Positions 31,771-44,600 of a stretch of DNA of 64,000 bases are shown here, one piece after another. The notes beneath the pieces are model-generated. The model was not told the DNA's origin. It did not search any database and saw nothing but the letters and a program-made list of their open reading frames with translations. Made by a program: the position numbers and the translations under genes. The stretch's first letter is position 1; every line of letters starts with the position of its first letter. Location of the stretch: positions 9,450,101 through 9,514,100 of the forward strand of contig OZ014413.1 in NCBI GenBank assembly GCA_963965975.1. Reading direction: 5' to 3'. This DNA comes from Xestospongia bergquistia. Lineage: Eukaryota; Porifera; Demospongiae; Haplosclerida; Petrosiidae.

Positions 31771-32583
31771 CTAGTTATACATTGCAATATGGATCATCTT
31801 TAACTTGTGTGGAATAGCTATTGATATGTACTTATAGGTTGAGTACACTAGTTCAGTGTGTAGTCCTTGATCAATACATTCAACAACACAGCAATACTCA
31901 TCACTAACAATATTGATATGTGGTGTGTACTTATAGGTTGAACACACTAGTTCAGTGTGTAGTCCTTGATCAATACATTCAATAGCACAGCAATATAGAT
32001 CATCATTATCAACAATATTGATATGTGGTATGTACTTATAGGTTGAGTATACTAGTTCAGTGTGTAGTCCTTGATCAATACATTCAATAGCACAGCAATA
32101 TAGATCATCATTATCAACAATATTGATATGTGGTATGTACTTATAGGTTGAGTACACTAGTTCAGTGTGTAGTCCTTGATCAATACATTCAATAGCACAG
32201 CAATATAGATCATTATCAACAATATTGATATGTGGTATGTACTTATAGGTTGAGTACACTAGTTCAGTGTGTAGTCCTTGATCAATACATTCAATAGCAC
32301 AGCAATATAGATCATTATCATCAACAATATTGATATGTGGTATGTATTTATAGATTGAGCACACTAATTCAGTGTGTAGTCCTTGATCAACAGCTTCCTC
32401 ATATTTTACTAATGAACTGTAAATGTAATAAGTTTATTTATTAAGTCATCATTATAACACCTGTAATATATACATATATATATATATACATATACAAGAG
32501 ACATACAGATATGGTGCACCAATTTATTATAAATATATATATTCTCACCTGTAATGTTCCATATTAGAGAAATAAGACACCAT
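31771..32583 (-). CDS. Tail-repeat family gene G, about six repeats, different first exon, no membrane segment
   Basis: Exon 1 is 32549-32583 (MVSYFSNMEHY, donor after AG, phase 2); exon 2 is 31771-32416 (phase 2 acceptor). Together they give 226 residues. The second exon starts SLVKYEEAVDQGLHTELVCS and then has 35-residue units with KYIPHINIV(D)DNDLYCCAIE, one unit shortened (INIVSDEYCCVVE). It ends ISIAIPHKLKMIHIAMYN. The splice phase differs from the other members and no hydrophobic segment is encoded. The frame is open over all repeats, which argues against simple decay. Function unknown. Confidence 0.6.
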
Positions 32584-35527
32584 GATGTGGTTTATTAACA
32601 ATATCTGGTCACTGATGTTTGTATAACTAATGAAGACCACTTTTGTTTGACTGTTTCTGTGGTTTATATAACATTCCAACTTCCGGAAGTCAGCTGTGAT
32701 GTGATTAAATGCTTAGAAGCCTAAGTGGTAGCAAATGTTGTAACTATATTTAGTAACTGTCATTTTTATAAAGGAATGGTAATGTGTAAATAATTGTCAG
32801 GAATGATATACAGCATTACACTAAATAAGTCTATTGACCAACAAGTCTTTTTTTAATTGAATATAAGTTCTGAGTAGTAAAGAATTCCACCCGAGAGGCC
32901 TTTGAAGATTGGCATTACAAGTACTATTGATTACATTACTTAATATAATTGGGTGTCAACCAACTGTTCAAAATAAATTACTACATCAGTAGTATCCCTT
33001 ACATGGATGGTATCTTAATCTGATGTACATATGTCATATCTTCCTGTCTTGGTTATGATTATCTCAGTTTTGGAGTTGTGAAATTTAGTCCACAAATCTC
33101 TACTATGATGTGTTACTTTTAATACAGTTTGGTACATGGATTTTGTTGAATTTAAATATAAAGTGATGTTGTTTCTATTGTGTGTGTAACTCTTTATTGT
33201 TTGACCATGTTAAAAAAACAACACAAAACTACAAAGTACACATATACATGATTTAGTATGTATTGTTCTGATGTGTGACTGATAATTACTTGTCCAAATG
33301 GATCGAACCTCTCCTCGTTCATAACTTTGCCCTTGAAGTATGTAACTTTTGATAACTTTGTCAAACTATAGAGAGACAAAAATAAAATACAATAATTAAA
33401 ATAATTTAACACATCACCAGTCTTGGTAACCTCTTTAATAAATTTCTGTGTGCATATAGGAGAGCAAAACTATTTTTGTAAAAATATAGACTAACTAATG
33501 TTCTGTACTATAAGTATATTATCTTTACATTGAAGAATGACATTTATTTCTGTTACTATTAAATTTATTGATTGCTATCTGTGGAGGTAATTTTATCTGT
33601 GTTAATCAGTAGTTGCATGCAACAATACAATAACAAAATAATAATATATAATATAATATATAATATATTATATATAATATATTATATATTAATATTATAT
33701 AAAATATAGTATATATTATACATAATATAATATAATATAATATAATATAATATAATATATATTATATTATATTATATATAAGAGTAATGTAATGGAATGA
33801 ATTGATACAATGATGAATTTACTATGTGTGTCTATAGGCAACGTATGGAGGTAATTTTATCTATCAATATTTTATTATCTCAATTAATAGTTACATAACA
33901 ACAATACAATAATAATGTTTGAGTTACATTTTGTTAGAGTTAAAAGTAGTAAATGAACTATATCAATCTGTTTTCATGACATTATTCCATCAATCAATGT
34001 ACATTGTTCAAATTAGTTATCTTACATCAAAGCACTTAGAAAAATAAAAATTTGTAATAATGTACACACACATATATATATAAACATAACACTTGATCCT
34101 AATAATCTCTCTGGCCTTTTGGGTACATTTTATATACCAGATAAAAAGAGTACTTTGTTAGAAATGATTGTATTAATCAATAATTCTGTAATTACCTGTA
34201 ATATTTCATAGACAACATACTGGAATCATCTTTTGTCCTTCTAGTACTTGTATTGACCAAACACACACACACACACACATATATATATTAATATATAAAT
34301 TAAGGTGAGAATTTGCTACACCATTCAGATTAGTTGCTAAGGCATTTGGCAATAAACAATCATAGATGGCCAAATCTTCATATTTAATGTACATACATCC
34401 TTTCAATACATTATTATTATAATATTTAGAAGCCATGGTTACAATTAGGAATGTGTTTAATTTCTTAACAATAATATATTGAGAGGATATATGTATATTG
34501 AATAAGCAAATCTATCAACAAGGGGCTATATAACATATTTCCTCAACAATTGAGTCATGTCAGTTTCTTGGTATGTTGGTGGCCTTTCCTTGTTTCAAAT
34601 TTCATTTCATCTGACCTTCCTACATAAAGAATGACTGGCTTCTATGCAGGTACCCATATATATATAGTGTAGTAACACATTAAAGTGTTTGTGTAGTATT
34701 ATGTCTGGTTGTCGTAAGGAATCATGCTGTTTATTTTTACTAAATGCACACAGGTTTAAAAAAGGAGTTCCATTTAGTGTGACAAACCTTTTAAGGTTGT
34801 CTTTCACCTAGTTAACCCACATACATGACATGATAATTTAATCAATCATCTACAGATGGTACCAAAAGACACCATTTTATCAAATTACATTACAAGCCAT
34901 TACCATCTACAAACAGTCTCTTAAATCCATTATACCATGACTCCATGATTGGTTTAGCTAATCTTTACCAGAAGCCAGAAAGAAATGACAATGCAGACAT
35001 AATTTTAATTTTAATCTTAATCTTGTTACAATGCTAACATAACAACCACTATTCCTATAAGAGGTATTAATGACACATGTTTAACATACCGTTCATACCA
35101 TACATATTAGTTCCATTTGATTTTTAATTTTTGTGTGTCTTTATAACCACTAATTGTTGACCTCCTTTTATCTGCTACTGTAAATATTAGTTTGGATTAT
35201 GTAACTATGACAACATTTTTGGACAGAATAAGAGTAAAGGCATTGTAGGAGAAGACCACTAGGAGGTACCAAATACACATGTTAGTAGTTTTGGATGAAA
35301 GATGGTCTAGTTTTTTGCAATGTTATAACCACTAAATAATTATATAGTTTAAATAACTTGACTATAATATTTAAAAGTTAATGATGTGTGTAGTACTTTT
35401 TTGTTAATTCTTAATAACTAATAGTATTAAACTAATGAATACTTACATAATTACGACAAAGCAAGTTCATTTAATTATATTGTTAATTAAAGAATTAAAG
35501 CACTTACATCAATCAAATCCTTTGCAG
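32584..35527. other. 2.9 kb without a gene, with family and AT-repeat remnants
   Basis: A block around 32760-32960 resembles 11930-12600. An AT-only palindromic stretch lies at 33640-33785. A dead family first exon lies at 34195-34229: MIPVCCL, then TGA where paralogues have TGG, donor kept. Other short ORFs (33194-33412, 34607-34807) have no recognisable features. Confidence 0.5.
33640..33785. repeat. AT-only palindromic microsatellite
   Basis: Runs of ATATAATATAATATATAATA in both orientations, with (TATAA)n near 33725-33765. It would form hairpins. A (TAATA)n slippage origin is likely. Confidence 0.85.
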
Positions 35528-36112
35528 GTGCTCTCTAGTGATACTCCTTCAGTAGGTTCTGTCTCAGGAGGTGGACGTTATGATGAACTAGTAGGTATGT
35601 TTGATACCAAAGGAAGAAAGGTATGTTTTATATCAAGTTACATAATATATTAATATATTGTAATGTTAATAATATCATTATAATATAGTATATATTATAT
35701 ATAATAGGTTCCTTGTGTTGGATTTAGTATTGCAGTAGAGAGAGTGTTCTCTATATTAGAAGCTAAAGCTAAGGTATAAACTGACTTCATTAAACATAGT
35801 TACTTTGCTAAAGAAGACTAGATCACACATAACAAAATATAGTTAGTTTAGATAAGGGAGCACTGATCTGTATCATGAAGTGTCATGAGTTCACTCCACA
35901 TTTTACATATCATTCATTATCATCTAATGATTTTTTCTATCATCTAGGGTTATATGGAACAAGTAAGAACTATTGATGCTAAAGTGATGGTAGCATCTGC
36001 TCAAAAGAACTTGTGTCAAGAGAGAATGAGAATATTTAGTCTGTTATGGGATGCTGGAATTAAGGTAAGACCCTGTTATTATAATATTTAATTCTATATT
36101 GACACACATATA

Positions 36113-36161
<49 letters not shown>

Positions 36162-36451
36162 TCTTTTTCTCTCTCTTTCTAGGCTGAGATAACATACAAA
36201 ATGAATCCAAAATTTCTCAATCAAATAGGATATTGTGAACGTGAGACTATCCCTATAATAGTGGTTATTGGAGAGGAGGAGAGAACACAAGGAGGAATCA
36301 GGATAAGAGATGTTAAAACACAAGAAGAGGTAAGTTGATGTCATCTATCTTGTTAATGTTCATTATAATATCTCATTGTTTATAGGTATTTATTAAAGTG
36401 GAGAATTTAGTTGAAGAAATCAGGAGAAGATCGAATATGTTAAGTGTTTAA
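35528..36451 (+). pseudogene. HARS fragment 9: exons 9-13, all open (possible C-terminal mini-gene)
   Basis: Exons: 35528-35620, 35708-35773, 35948-36064, 36183-36329, 36386-36451 (TAA). All junctions have GT/AG and the frame is continuous, covering VGSVSGGGRYDELVGMFDTK, motif 3 (VGFSIAVERVFSI) and the whole anticodon-binding domain. Motif 3 has Ala where HARS has Gly (IGVER to IAVER). An in-frame ATG at 35435 reads into exon 9 (HQSNPLQVLSSDT), so a protein of about 190 residues could start there. It lacks motifs 1 and 2 and cannot charge tRNA. I list it as a pseudogene; a separate anticodon-binding protein cannot be excluded. Confidence 0.75.
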
Positions 36452-37308
36452 AACAATAAGTGCAATGTACTATATTTAGTAACATTATGATCTAATTAGC
36501 TACTGTTATTTTTAGTAATGATGAATTGTCATACAATTGACTTATTTAGCATAATGAACTATTAATAGTTAATTAATAAGATATGTACTACTCTGGCAAT
36601 AGTCAATAATGAATGCTGGTTGTTTGACACAGCAATAGCTAGAATGAATTCCATCATTCCTAATCTACTTGGTTGTCATAACAATGTTAACTACCATCAT
36701 AACAACCATGGAGTCATTATAATAACCATAATGACTTAATGACTAACTATATTGTAACTATGTGAACAACCATTATCAACTGGTTACCATTATAATTAAC
36801 AACACTCATTCTAACACTTATCTGCTTCAATATATATTAAATTTATAACAATGAATAATCATAGTTGTCACTGTGAATGCGTCATATCTCGCTGAAGAGT
36901 AAATGGTTAATATTTCTTGCTACATTGTAGTATAATAATGAACGTTTACATAGTTACCACACAGCTGTAGTATAATCTCTACAAATGTTGTGTCACTATT
37001 CAAAAACTCAAGAATTGATTAGTTACTAACATTTTATTAAATTGATATGAGCATTAGATTATTATGGATGAAGGTAAAGTTACAACAATAACTCAGTATT
37101 AATATTTGTACCTTTACAGTAGATATATTATTAATTATATCAAAGAGTTATTATTATGAAATGACCCATAGATCTGATAAAACAAAAACAAATTTAAGAA
37201 AACCAATCTTTACCACACATTGTGATAATCACATATACAATTGATATTAAAACACATGTTATAATTACTTGACATATATATATATATATGTACATTATAA
37301 CACAGTTA
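36452..37308. other. Spacer between HARS fragment 9 and gene H, no gene
   Basis: AT-rich. 36640-36800 holds many short ACCAT(C/T)AT-type words (CATAACAACCATGGAGTCAT and similar) but no clear tandem array. Confidence 0.45.
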
Positions 37309-38250
37309 TTAGACATAGTTACACACTAGTTCAGTGTGTAGTCCTTGATCAATACATTGTACTGCACTGCAATATAGACTATCATCATCAACAATACTGA
37401 TATGTGGTATGTACTTATAGATTGAGCAAACCATCTCAGAGTCTATCCCTTGATCAACAGCTTGCTGTGGTTGACAATATTGATAAAATATGATGAATAT
37501 CAATAGCAAAATTATAATTACTGCTATAGAAAAGAAAGAAAATAGTTGTTAGTGAGTAGTTTTTGTTAAGTATTATCACTTATATAATAACTATTATTCA
37601 CTTCATTAATATTTGAATATATAGAGGAAGGTATTAATATTGGTATATTTATAAAACTTTTCAAAGATTATATGATGTTCCAAAATTAGTATAGCATTTA
37701 GAGTTATATAGCAAAAACTGAAGAAGCACTGTCTTAATCTTACTAACAAATACTTTTTAAATTATAATAACTAACAAAATCACTAAATTAATAAATAATT
37801 AATTAAACTAACAACATAATTACTGAGATCTGTGTATGTATGACAAAAATAAGTTTTTATGAATAAAATTTGGTTGTAGTGGGCATGGCTTGGAAGTGGT
37901 TTACATAAGTACATAGATGTTTTAAATTACTAAAGCTATTAGATGGACCCAGTTACTAGTGATATCTATTTACATAATGTTGGGGTATAGCAAATCACTG
38001 ACTTAATTGCACATTTTCAGTCAGTATGTTTGTTGTTGAGTACTACTGTATACAAGATAGGAAGAGGATGAGGGACTGAAATCCATGTAATAAATAAGTA
38101 AGCAATTGTTTAAGTTATTTCTAGCTCCACTAAAAGTCATATATTATATATAGCTATTGATATCCAAGGACAGTACACTACAAAATATTATAACTAACCT
38201 GTAATATTCCATAGTAGACAAGTTAGACAGCATACCGTGACAGGAGCCAT
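37309..38250 (-). CDS. Tail-repeat family gene H, short single-pass membrane protein
   Basis: Exon 1 is 38199-38250 (MAPVTVCCLTCLLWNIT); exon 2 is 37309-37523. The product is 88 residues: the hydrophobic segment (AVIIILLLIFIIFYQYCQ), then QQAVDQGIDSEMVCSIYKYI and DDDSLYCSAVQCIDQGLH, ending ELVCNYV. The membrane segment is encoded by TTG/CTA/ATA-rich codons instead of the (TTG)n run of B-D, so this is a diverged member. Intron 1 (675 bp) and exon 1 lie inside the 4129-bp duplicated unit, so exon 1 is repeated, orphaned, at 42328-42379. Confidence 0.6.
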
Positions 38251-38261
38251 CACTGAAGTAG

Positions 38262-38440
38262 TAAGCTATAGGACAACGACAAGTCTCCAGTACGTAGACT
38301 TTAGCAGGTATAATTGCGTAGGCTAGCGTTTTCCCTAGACTAACACATAAATGAATTATGTGGCTAGCGTAAGTCTCCCTCCAATACGTGGGCGTCAGCA
38401 GGTATAATTATGTATGCGTGGGCGTTAGCGGGTAGACAAT
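38262..38440. promoter_or_regulatory. GC-richer repeated block upstream of gene H with an EGR-type site
   Basis: Two diverged units share AAGTCTCC, a variable middle, AGCAGGTATAATT and CTAGCG/TTAGCG. The second contains ACGTGGGCG (about 38382) and GCGTGGGCG (38416-38424); the latter is exactly the EGR1/Zif268 consensus nonamer. The block lies just upstream of the gene H first exon. It repeats at +4129 in the tandem duplicate. Regulatory function is inferred. Confidence 0.4.
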
Positions 38441-39194
38441 ATAAGAATTTCAATTATTTCCAGTATTTGTGACTTCTTACTAAAGTCTGAAGACTAAGAA
38501 TGTCATAGTTAATAAGACAGTTAACTATCTGTAACATTCCACAGTTGACAAGACTACCTTGATTAGCAAGATAACTGTCTATAAATGGAAAATAGAATCT
38601 GATTAAATTATAGACAGCTGTTACATGTACTACACACTATATATTAAAATGTCAACCTAATGTAATGGTACAAAGCATTATATGACGTGAAATACAGCAT
38701 ATACACATCAATTAAAATGTGAAGTCAATTAGGTGTAACTATTAATTTGATAACATTGAGATGCTCTCATTCTTCAGGTTCTCATAATAGAATATTTGAA
38801 ATGATTGGCATTTTCTACTTAATAATCCTCCAAATTTATATGTATATAAAAGATTGATTCCATCTGCAAAGTCAAAATAAAGGAAATATTGTATATGAAG
38901 TCAACACTATATAACCACTTCATGATCAATATGATGATTGATGATCTAACTAGCTATAGAAAGAACACTTAATTAGATCATATGTACAAAGTGTGGATTA
39001 AATGCATAAATCTTTTAAAATTAAACCATGATCCTCTTCTGAACATAGTTAATAACTTAATTTTGATTATTGTTATTTTTTTTATAATCTATTTTTGACA
39101 GTAATGACTATAAATAAATCAACAATACAGAATACAGCAACAGACTTCTTTGATGTTTATTGTAAATAAATAAAATAATCAATTATTAAAATTA

Positions 39195-39390
39195 AAAGAA
39201 ATAATTGCGTGGGCGGGTCACGCGATGACGAAATAAATTTTTCCTCAAGCCATGAGCACTGTTTTTTCAAGAAGACGCTTTAGAAATGTTATAACGTGTT
39301 CAAATAAAGCTATAACTAGTTTCTAACTCTCATTTTAACCTGTAAGGATGTTAGTACAATTGAGTAACAACGTAACAGAACTATCTTGTC
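39195..39390. other. Insertion-like GC-rich block in the 3' flank of the mucin-like copies 1 and 2
   Basis: Relative to the matching flank of the complete gene (about 47025) and copy 4 (about 60430), copies 1 and 2 carry about 190 extra bases. These begin GCGTGGGCGGGTCACGC (39207-39223), which holds a second exact EGR-type nonamer and a GCGTG...CACGC inverted repeat. Duplicated at 43324-43519. Origin unknown. Confidence 0.45.
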
Positions 39391-39499
39391 ACAAATGTAT
39401 ATAATGTAAACTGATCATTATGTATTACAAAAAATTGAGATAACTAAAGACTAATATTAATTGAAACATGGTTCATGTGCTGGTCATGTGACCAAAAAG

Positions 39500-41634
39500 T
39501 TAGAGGTGTGTGACATCTGCCTCCTCACTCTCATCAATATGACCATCATCTAACTTTGGTTGTGAATGTATTTCAATTTCTTCCATGGACTGCTCATCTC
39601 GTGCTACTCAATATCAGATGTATGAAAAAGAGGAGAATAATTTATAGAAATTTTAGTAGTGATATTATAAACTTGTCTAGCTATTATACATCAATATAAT
39701 AATAATAATAACAATATATATATTGGAGTAATAACAGGGGGTCAGGGGGATAACTGTCTCCCCCCCCCCCCCAATAATTATAGATAAGGGACACAGTCAT
39801 TTATTGACCATTTAAACCATTATTAACAAGGGGGCAGAGGAACATCAAATTATAATAGTAAATCTACTAAACAGATTTCTTCTTTGTTAAAACCCGAGAA
39901 ACAGGGAATCCCTACTTTACTAACTTGTGAAATTAACACTAACTAATTCTTTGAACAAATTAAATTGTAAAGTATATCAACTATATATTCCAGTGTATAT
40001 ACTATGTGTATTAAGATTTGCCGGGTTCATTGGATCAATTGACCAATCAGAAAGGAGATAACAACCAATGCAAACAACTATTATTAAATACCTATTCAAT
40101 ATATAATGTTATATAATTACCTGCTAGATTAATAAATTGTGATTCATAGATATTTTGAACAACATAATTATCATCTTTGATATAGCGTCCAGCAAATTCA
40201 TACTTCCCTTTTTGTTATATTGTTTACTAAAAGAAGAGAAAACAAAACTTTAATTTATTATTAAAGATTGTTATATGTTTAATATAATTATCAGTAATTC
40301 CTACAACTAATTCATGTTTTGTTGGAAATAAAAAGCCAATTGTTAAAATTTTGATTTTCAATAATTGAACTGCCTCAAATTTAACCCCAAACTCAAACAA
40401 TACAATGTTATACATACCAATACATTCCAGCAATAACACCATCTGAAAGACCTCTATCAGTTTGAGTAGGTGAGGAGATTAGAGACACAATGGGTGTGGT
40501 CATAAAGGTATTAGAACTTGACAACATTGATGATGGTGTTACTATAGCTACAGGAATATTGGATAATAAAGTGACATCATACATAAAATATAATGACATA
40601 TCAAAACATTTTATTACATACATACCTAGATCTATTTCAATACATATTGTCCCTTGAAGTTGTGATCCACTTGGACAAGCACAACTAAAGTTACCCGGAA
40701 TATTCTGGCAAATTTGGTTGCCATAACAAATAGATTCTTCATTTAGATAAGCTTGAAAACACTCATCAACATCTGTAGATAGACTTATCATCATTATGTT
40801 ACTGTAATATCTATTACTGACCTTTACAAGTTATTCTGACCTTTACAAGTTTAACAGACTTAGATACTTCAGTATACACACACATATATATGTGTTAATA
40901 TCTGTTATAGTACTTATGTCTTACCAGTACAATTCATATTGTTAGAGTCCAAGACATATCCACTAAGACAATAACATGTTTCAATTGATGAACTATTATT
41001 GTTACTATTTGATAATATACACAGCTGTTCACATTTATTGATATCAGGACATTTTCTATCAGGATTAACTAGAGAATAAATAATATGATGACATTTTAAT
41101 ACTGAAAAATACAAGAGAATGAAAGTGTTTTTGATAGTAATATTCACTACCATAATTTCTAATCTGGTAACTACAATATTATAAGTGAGTATAACTATAT
41201 ACAATAGTCATTATATTATATAGTACATATATATATAATAGTCACTATATTATATTATAACTTATATACATAATAGTCACTATATTATATTATACATATA
41301 TAGATAATAGTCTCTATATTATATTGTACATATATACATAATAGTCATTATATTATATTATAACTTATATACACAATAGTCACTATATTATATTATAACT
41401 TATATACACAATAGTCACTATATTATATTGTATTGGAATATGATGATCATAATATTAGATTAAAGTAAATGATAGTAATACATTTGAAACTATGACAATT
41501 TGAAATAATAGTTAATTAAACTTTAGTTAATAAATAGATGACTACGTTTGTGTAATAGTTAATTAAACTATTAATTACTTAATTAAACTGCAATTAATTA
41601 ATAGAGTGTTTATATTATCTTACCTACACAACTT
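39500..41634 (-). pseudogene. Mucin-like gene, truncated copy 1 (3' end only)
   Basis: Matches the 3' end of the complete gene. Last exon 39500-39603 and tail exon 40121-40226 are recognisable, but the latter lacks one base in an A-run (KK GK region), shifting the frame. The membrane exon is cut: after SDGVIAG it reads MYWYV and stops at 40408, so membrane segment and donor are gone (deletion of about 115 bp). EGF exons 40626-40772 ([20 protein letters not shown]) and 40925-41068 ([16 protein letters not shown]) are intact; the EGF exon that should lie between them is reduced to about 12 bases near 40822. The 5' end is cut in the next EGF exon by the tandem duplication. Confidence 0.85.
41210..41445. 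repeat. About 35-bp intronic minisatellite of the mucin-like copies
   Basis: Units of the form AATAGTCACTATATTATATT plus ATAACTTATATACAC. The same array, with different lengths, lies at 45339-45570 and 62900-63090, and around 49320-49560, always in the intron between the NPDRKC-type EGF exon and its 5' neighbour. Confidence 0.85.
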
Positions 41635-41638
41635 ACTG

Positions 41639-44600
41639 AATTATAATTACTGCTATAGAAAAGAAAGAAAATAGTTGTTAGTGAGTAGTTTTTGTTAAGT
41701 ATTATCACTTATATAATAACTATTATTCACTTCATTAATATTTGAATATATAGAGGAAGGTATTAATATTGGTATATTTATAAAACTTTTCAAAGATTAT
41801 ATGATGTTCCAAAATTAGTATAGCATTTAGAGTTATATAGCAAAAACTGAAGAAGCACTGTCTTAATCTTACTAACAAATACTTTTTAAATTATAATAAC
41901 TAACAAAATCACTAAATTAATAAATAATTAATTAAACTAACAACATAATTACTGAGATCTGTGTATGTATGACAAAAATAAGTTTTTATGAATAAAATTT
42001 GGTTGTAGTGGGCATGGCTTGGAAGTGGTTTACATAAGTACATAGATGTTTTAAATTACTAAAGCTATTAGATGGACCCAGTTACTAGTGATATCTATTT
42101 ACATAATGTTGGGGTATAGCAAATCACTGACTTAATTGCACATTTTCAGTCAGTATGTTTGTTGTTGAGTACTACTGTATACAAGATAGGAAGAGGATGA
42201 GGGACTGAAATCCATGTAATAAATAAGTAAGCAATTGTTTAAGTTATTTCTAGCTCCACTAAAAGTCATATATTATATATAGCTATTGATATCCAAGGAC
42301 AGTACACTACAAAATATTATAACTAACCTGTAATATTCCATAGTAGACAAGTTAGACAGCATACCGTGACAGGAGCCATCACTGAAGTAGTAAGCTATAG
42401 GACAACGACAAGTCTCCAGTACGTAGACTTTAGCAGGTATAATTGCGTAGGCTAGCGTTTTCCCTAGACTAACACATAAATGAATTATGTGGCTAGCGTA
42501 AGTCTCCCTCCAATACGTGGGCGTCAGCAGGTATAATTATGTATGCGTGGGCGTTAGCGGGTAGACAATATAAGAATTTCAATTATTTCCAGTATTTGTG
42601 ACTTCTTACTAAAGTCTGAAGACTAAGAATGTCATAGTTAATAAGACAGTTAACTATCTGTAACATTCCACAGTTGACAAGACTACCTTGATTAGCAAGA
42701 TAACTGTCTATAAATGGAAAATAGAATCTGATTAAATTATAGACAGCTGTTACATGTACTACACACTATATATTAAAATGTCAACCTAATGTAATGGTAC
42801 AAAGCATTATATGACGTGAAATACAGCATATACACATCAATTAAAATGTGAAGTCAATTAGGTGTAACTATTAATTTGATAACATTGAGATGCTCTCATT
42901 CTTCAGGTTCTCATAATAGAATATTTGAAATGATTGGCATTTTCTACTTAATAATCCTCCAAATTTATATGTATATAAAAGATTGATTCCATCTGCAAAG
43001 TCAAAATAAAGGAAATATTGTATATGAAGTCAACACTATATAACCACTTCATGATCAATATGATGATTGATGATCTAACTAGCTATAGAAAGAACACTTA
43101 ATTAGATCATATGTACAAAGTGTGGATTAAATGCATAAATCTTTTAAAATTAAACCATGATCCTCTTCTGAACATAGTTAATAACTTAATTTTGATTATT
43201 GTTATTTTTTTTATAATCTATTTTTGACAGTAATGACTATAAATAAATCAACAATACAGAATACAGCAACAGACTTCTTTGATGTTTATTGTAAATAAAT
43301 AAAATAATCAATTATTAAAATTAAAAGAAATAATTGCGTGGGCGGGTCACGCGATGACGAAATAAATTTTTCCTCAAGCCATGAGCACTGTTTTTTCAAG
43401 AAGACGCTTTAGAAATGTTATAACGTGTTCAAATAAAGCTATAACTAGTTTCTAACTCTCATTTTAACCTGTAAGGATGTTAGTACAATTGAGTAACAAC
43501 GTAACAGAACTATCTTGTCACAAATGTATATAATGTAAACTGATCATTATGTATTACAAAAAATTGAGATAACTAAAGACTAATATTAATTGAAACATGG
43601 TTCATGTGCTGGTCATGTGACCAAAAAGTTAGAGGTGTGTGACATCTGCCTCCTCACTCTCATCAATATGACCATCATCTAACTTTGGTTGTGAATGTAT
43701 TTCAATTTCTTCCATGGACTGCTCATCTCGTGCTACTCAATATCAGATGTATGAAAAAGAGGAGAATAATTTATAGAAATTTTAGTAGTGATATTATAAA
43801 CTTGTCTAGCTATTATACATCAATATAATAATAATAATAACAATATATATATTGGAGTAATAACAGGGGGTCAGGGGGATAACTGTCTCCCCCCCCCCCC
43901 CAATAATTATAGATAAGGGACACAGTCATTTATTGACCATTTAAACCATTATTAACAAGGGGGCAGAGGAACATCAAATTATAATAGTAAATCTACTAAA
44001 CAGATTTCTTCTTTGTTAAAACCCGAGAAACAGGGAATCCCTACTTTACTAACTTGTGAAATTAACACTAACTAATTCTTTGAACAAATTAAATTGTAAA
44101 GTATATCAACTATATATTCCAGTGTATATACTATGTGTATTAAGATTTGCCGGGTTCATTGGATCAATTGACCAATCAGAAAGGAGATAACAACCAATGC
44201 AAACAACTATTATTAAATACCTATTCAATATATAATGTTATATAATTACCTGCTAGATTAATAAATTGTGATTCATAGATATTTTGAACAACATAATTAT
44301 CATCTTTGATATAGCGTCCAGCAAATTCATACTTCCCTTTTTGTTATATTGTTTACTAAAAGAAGAGAAAACAAAACTTTAATTTATTATTAAAGATTGT
44401 TATATGTTTAATATAATTATCAGTAATTCCTACAACTAATTCATGTTTTGTTGGAAATAAAAAGCCAATTGTTAAAATTTTGATTTTCAATAATTGAACT
44501 GCCTCAAATTTAACCCCAAACTCAAACAATACAATGTTATACATACCAATACATTCCAGCAATAACACCATCTGAAAGACCTCTATCAGTTTGAGTAGGT

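Larger units (their letters stand above)
37510..41634. repeat. 4129-bp tandem duplication, copy 1
   Basis: The sequence matches 41639-45763 at a constant offset of 4129. Homology starts at 37510 (ATTATAATTACTGCTATAG) and ends at ACCTACACAACTT (41634). Four bases (ACTG, 41635-41638) sit at the junction. I saw no mismatch or length change in any stretch compared, including a 13-base C run. The unit contains gene H exon 1 and the 3' part of a mucin-like copy. Confidence 0.95.

Noticed and set aside
26259..36451. HARS fragments 6 and 9 as one second complete HARS gene with very long introns
   Set aside because: Exon 4 is frameshifted, exons 1-3 and 5 are missing, exon 9 is present twice (one broken), and other fragments and opposite-strand genes lie between.
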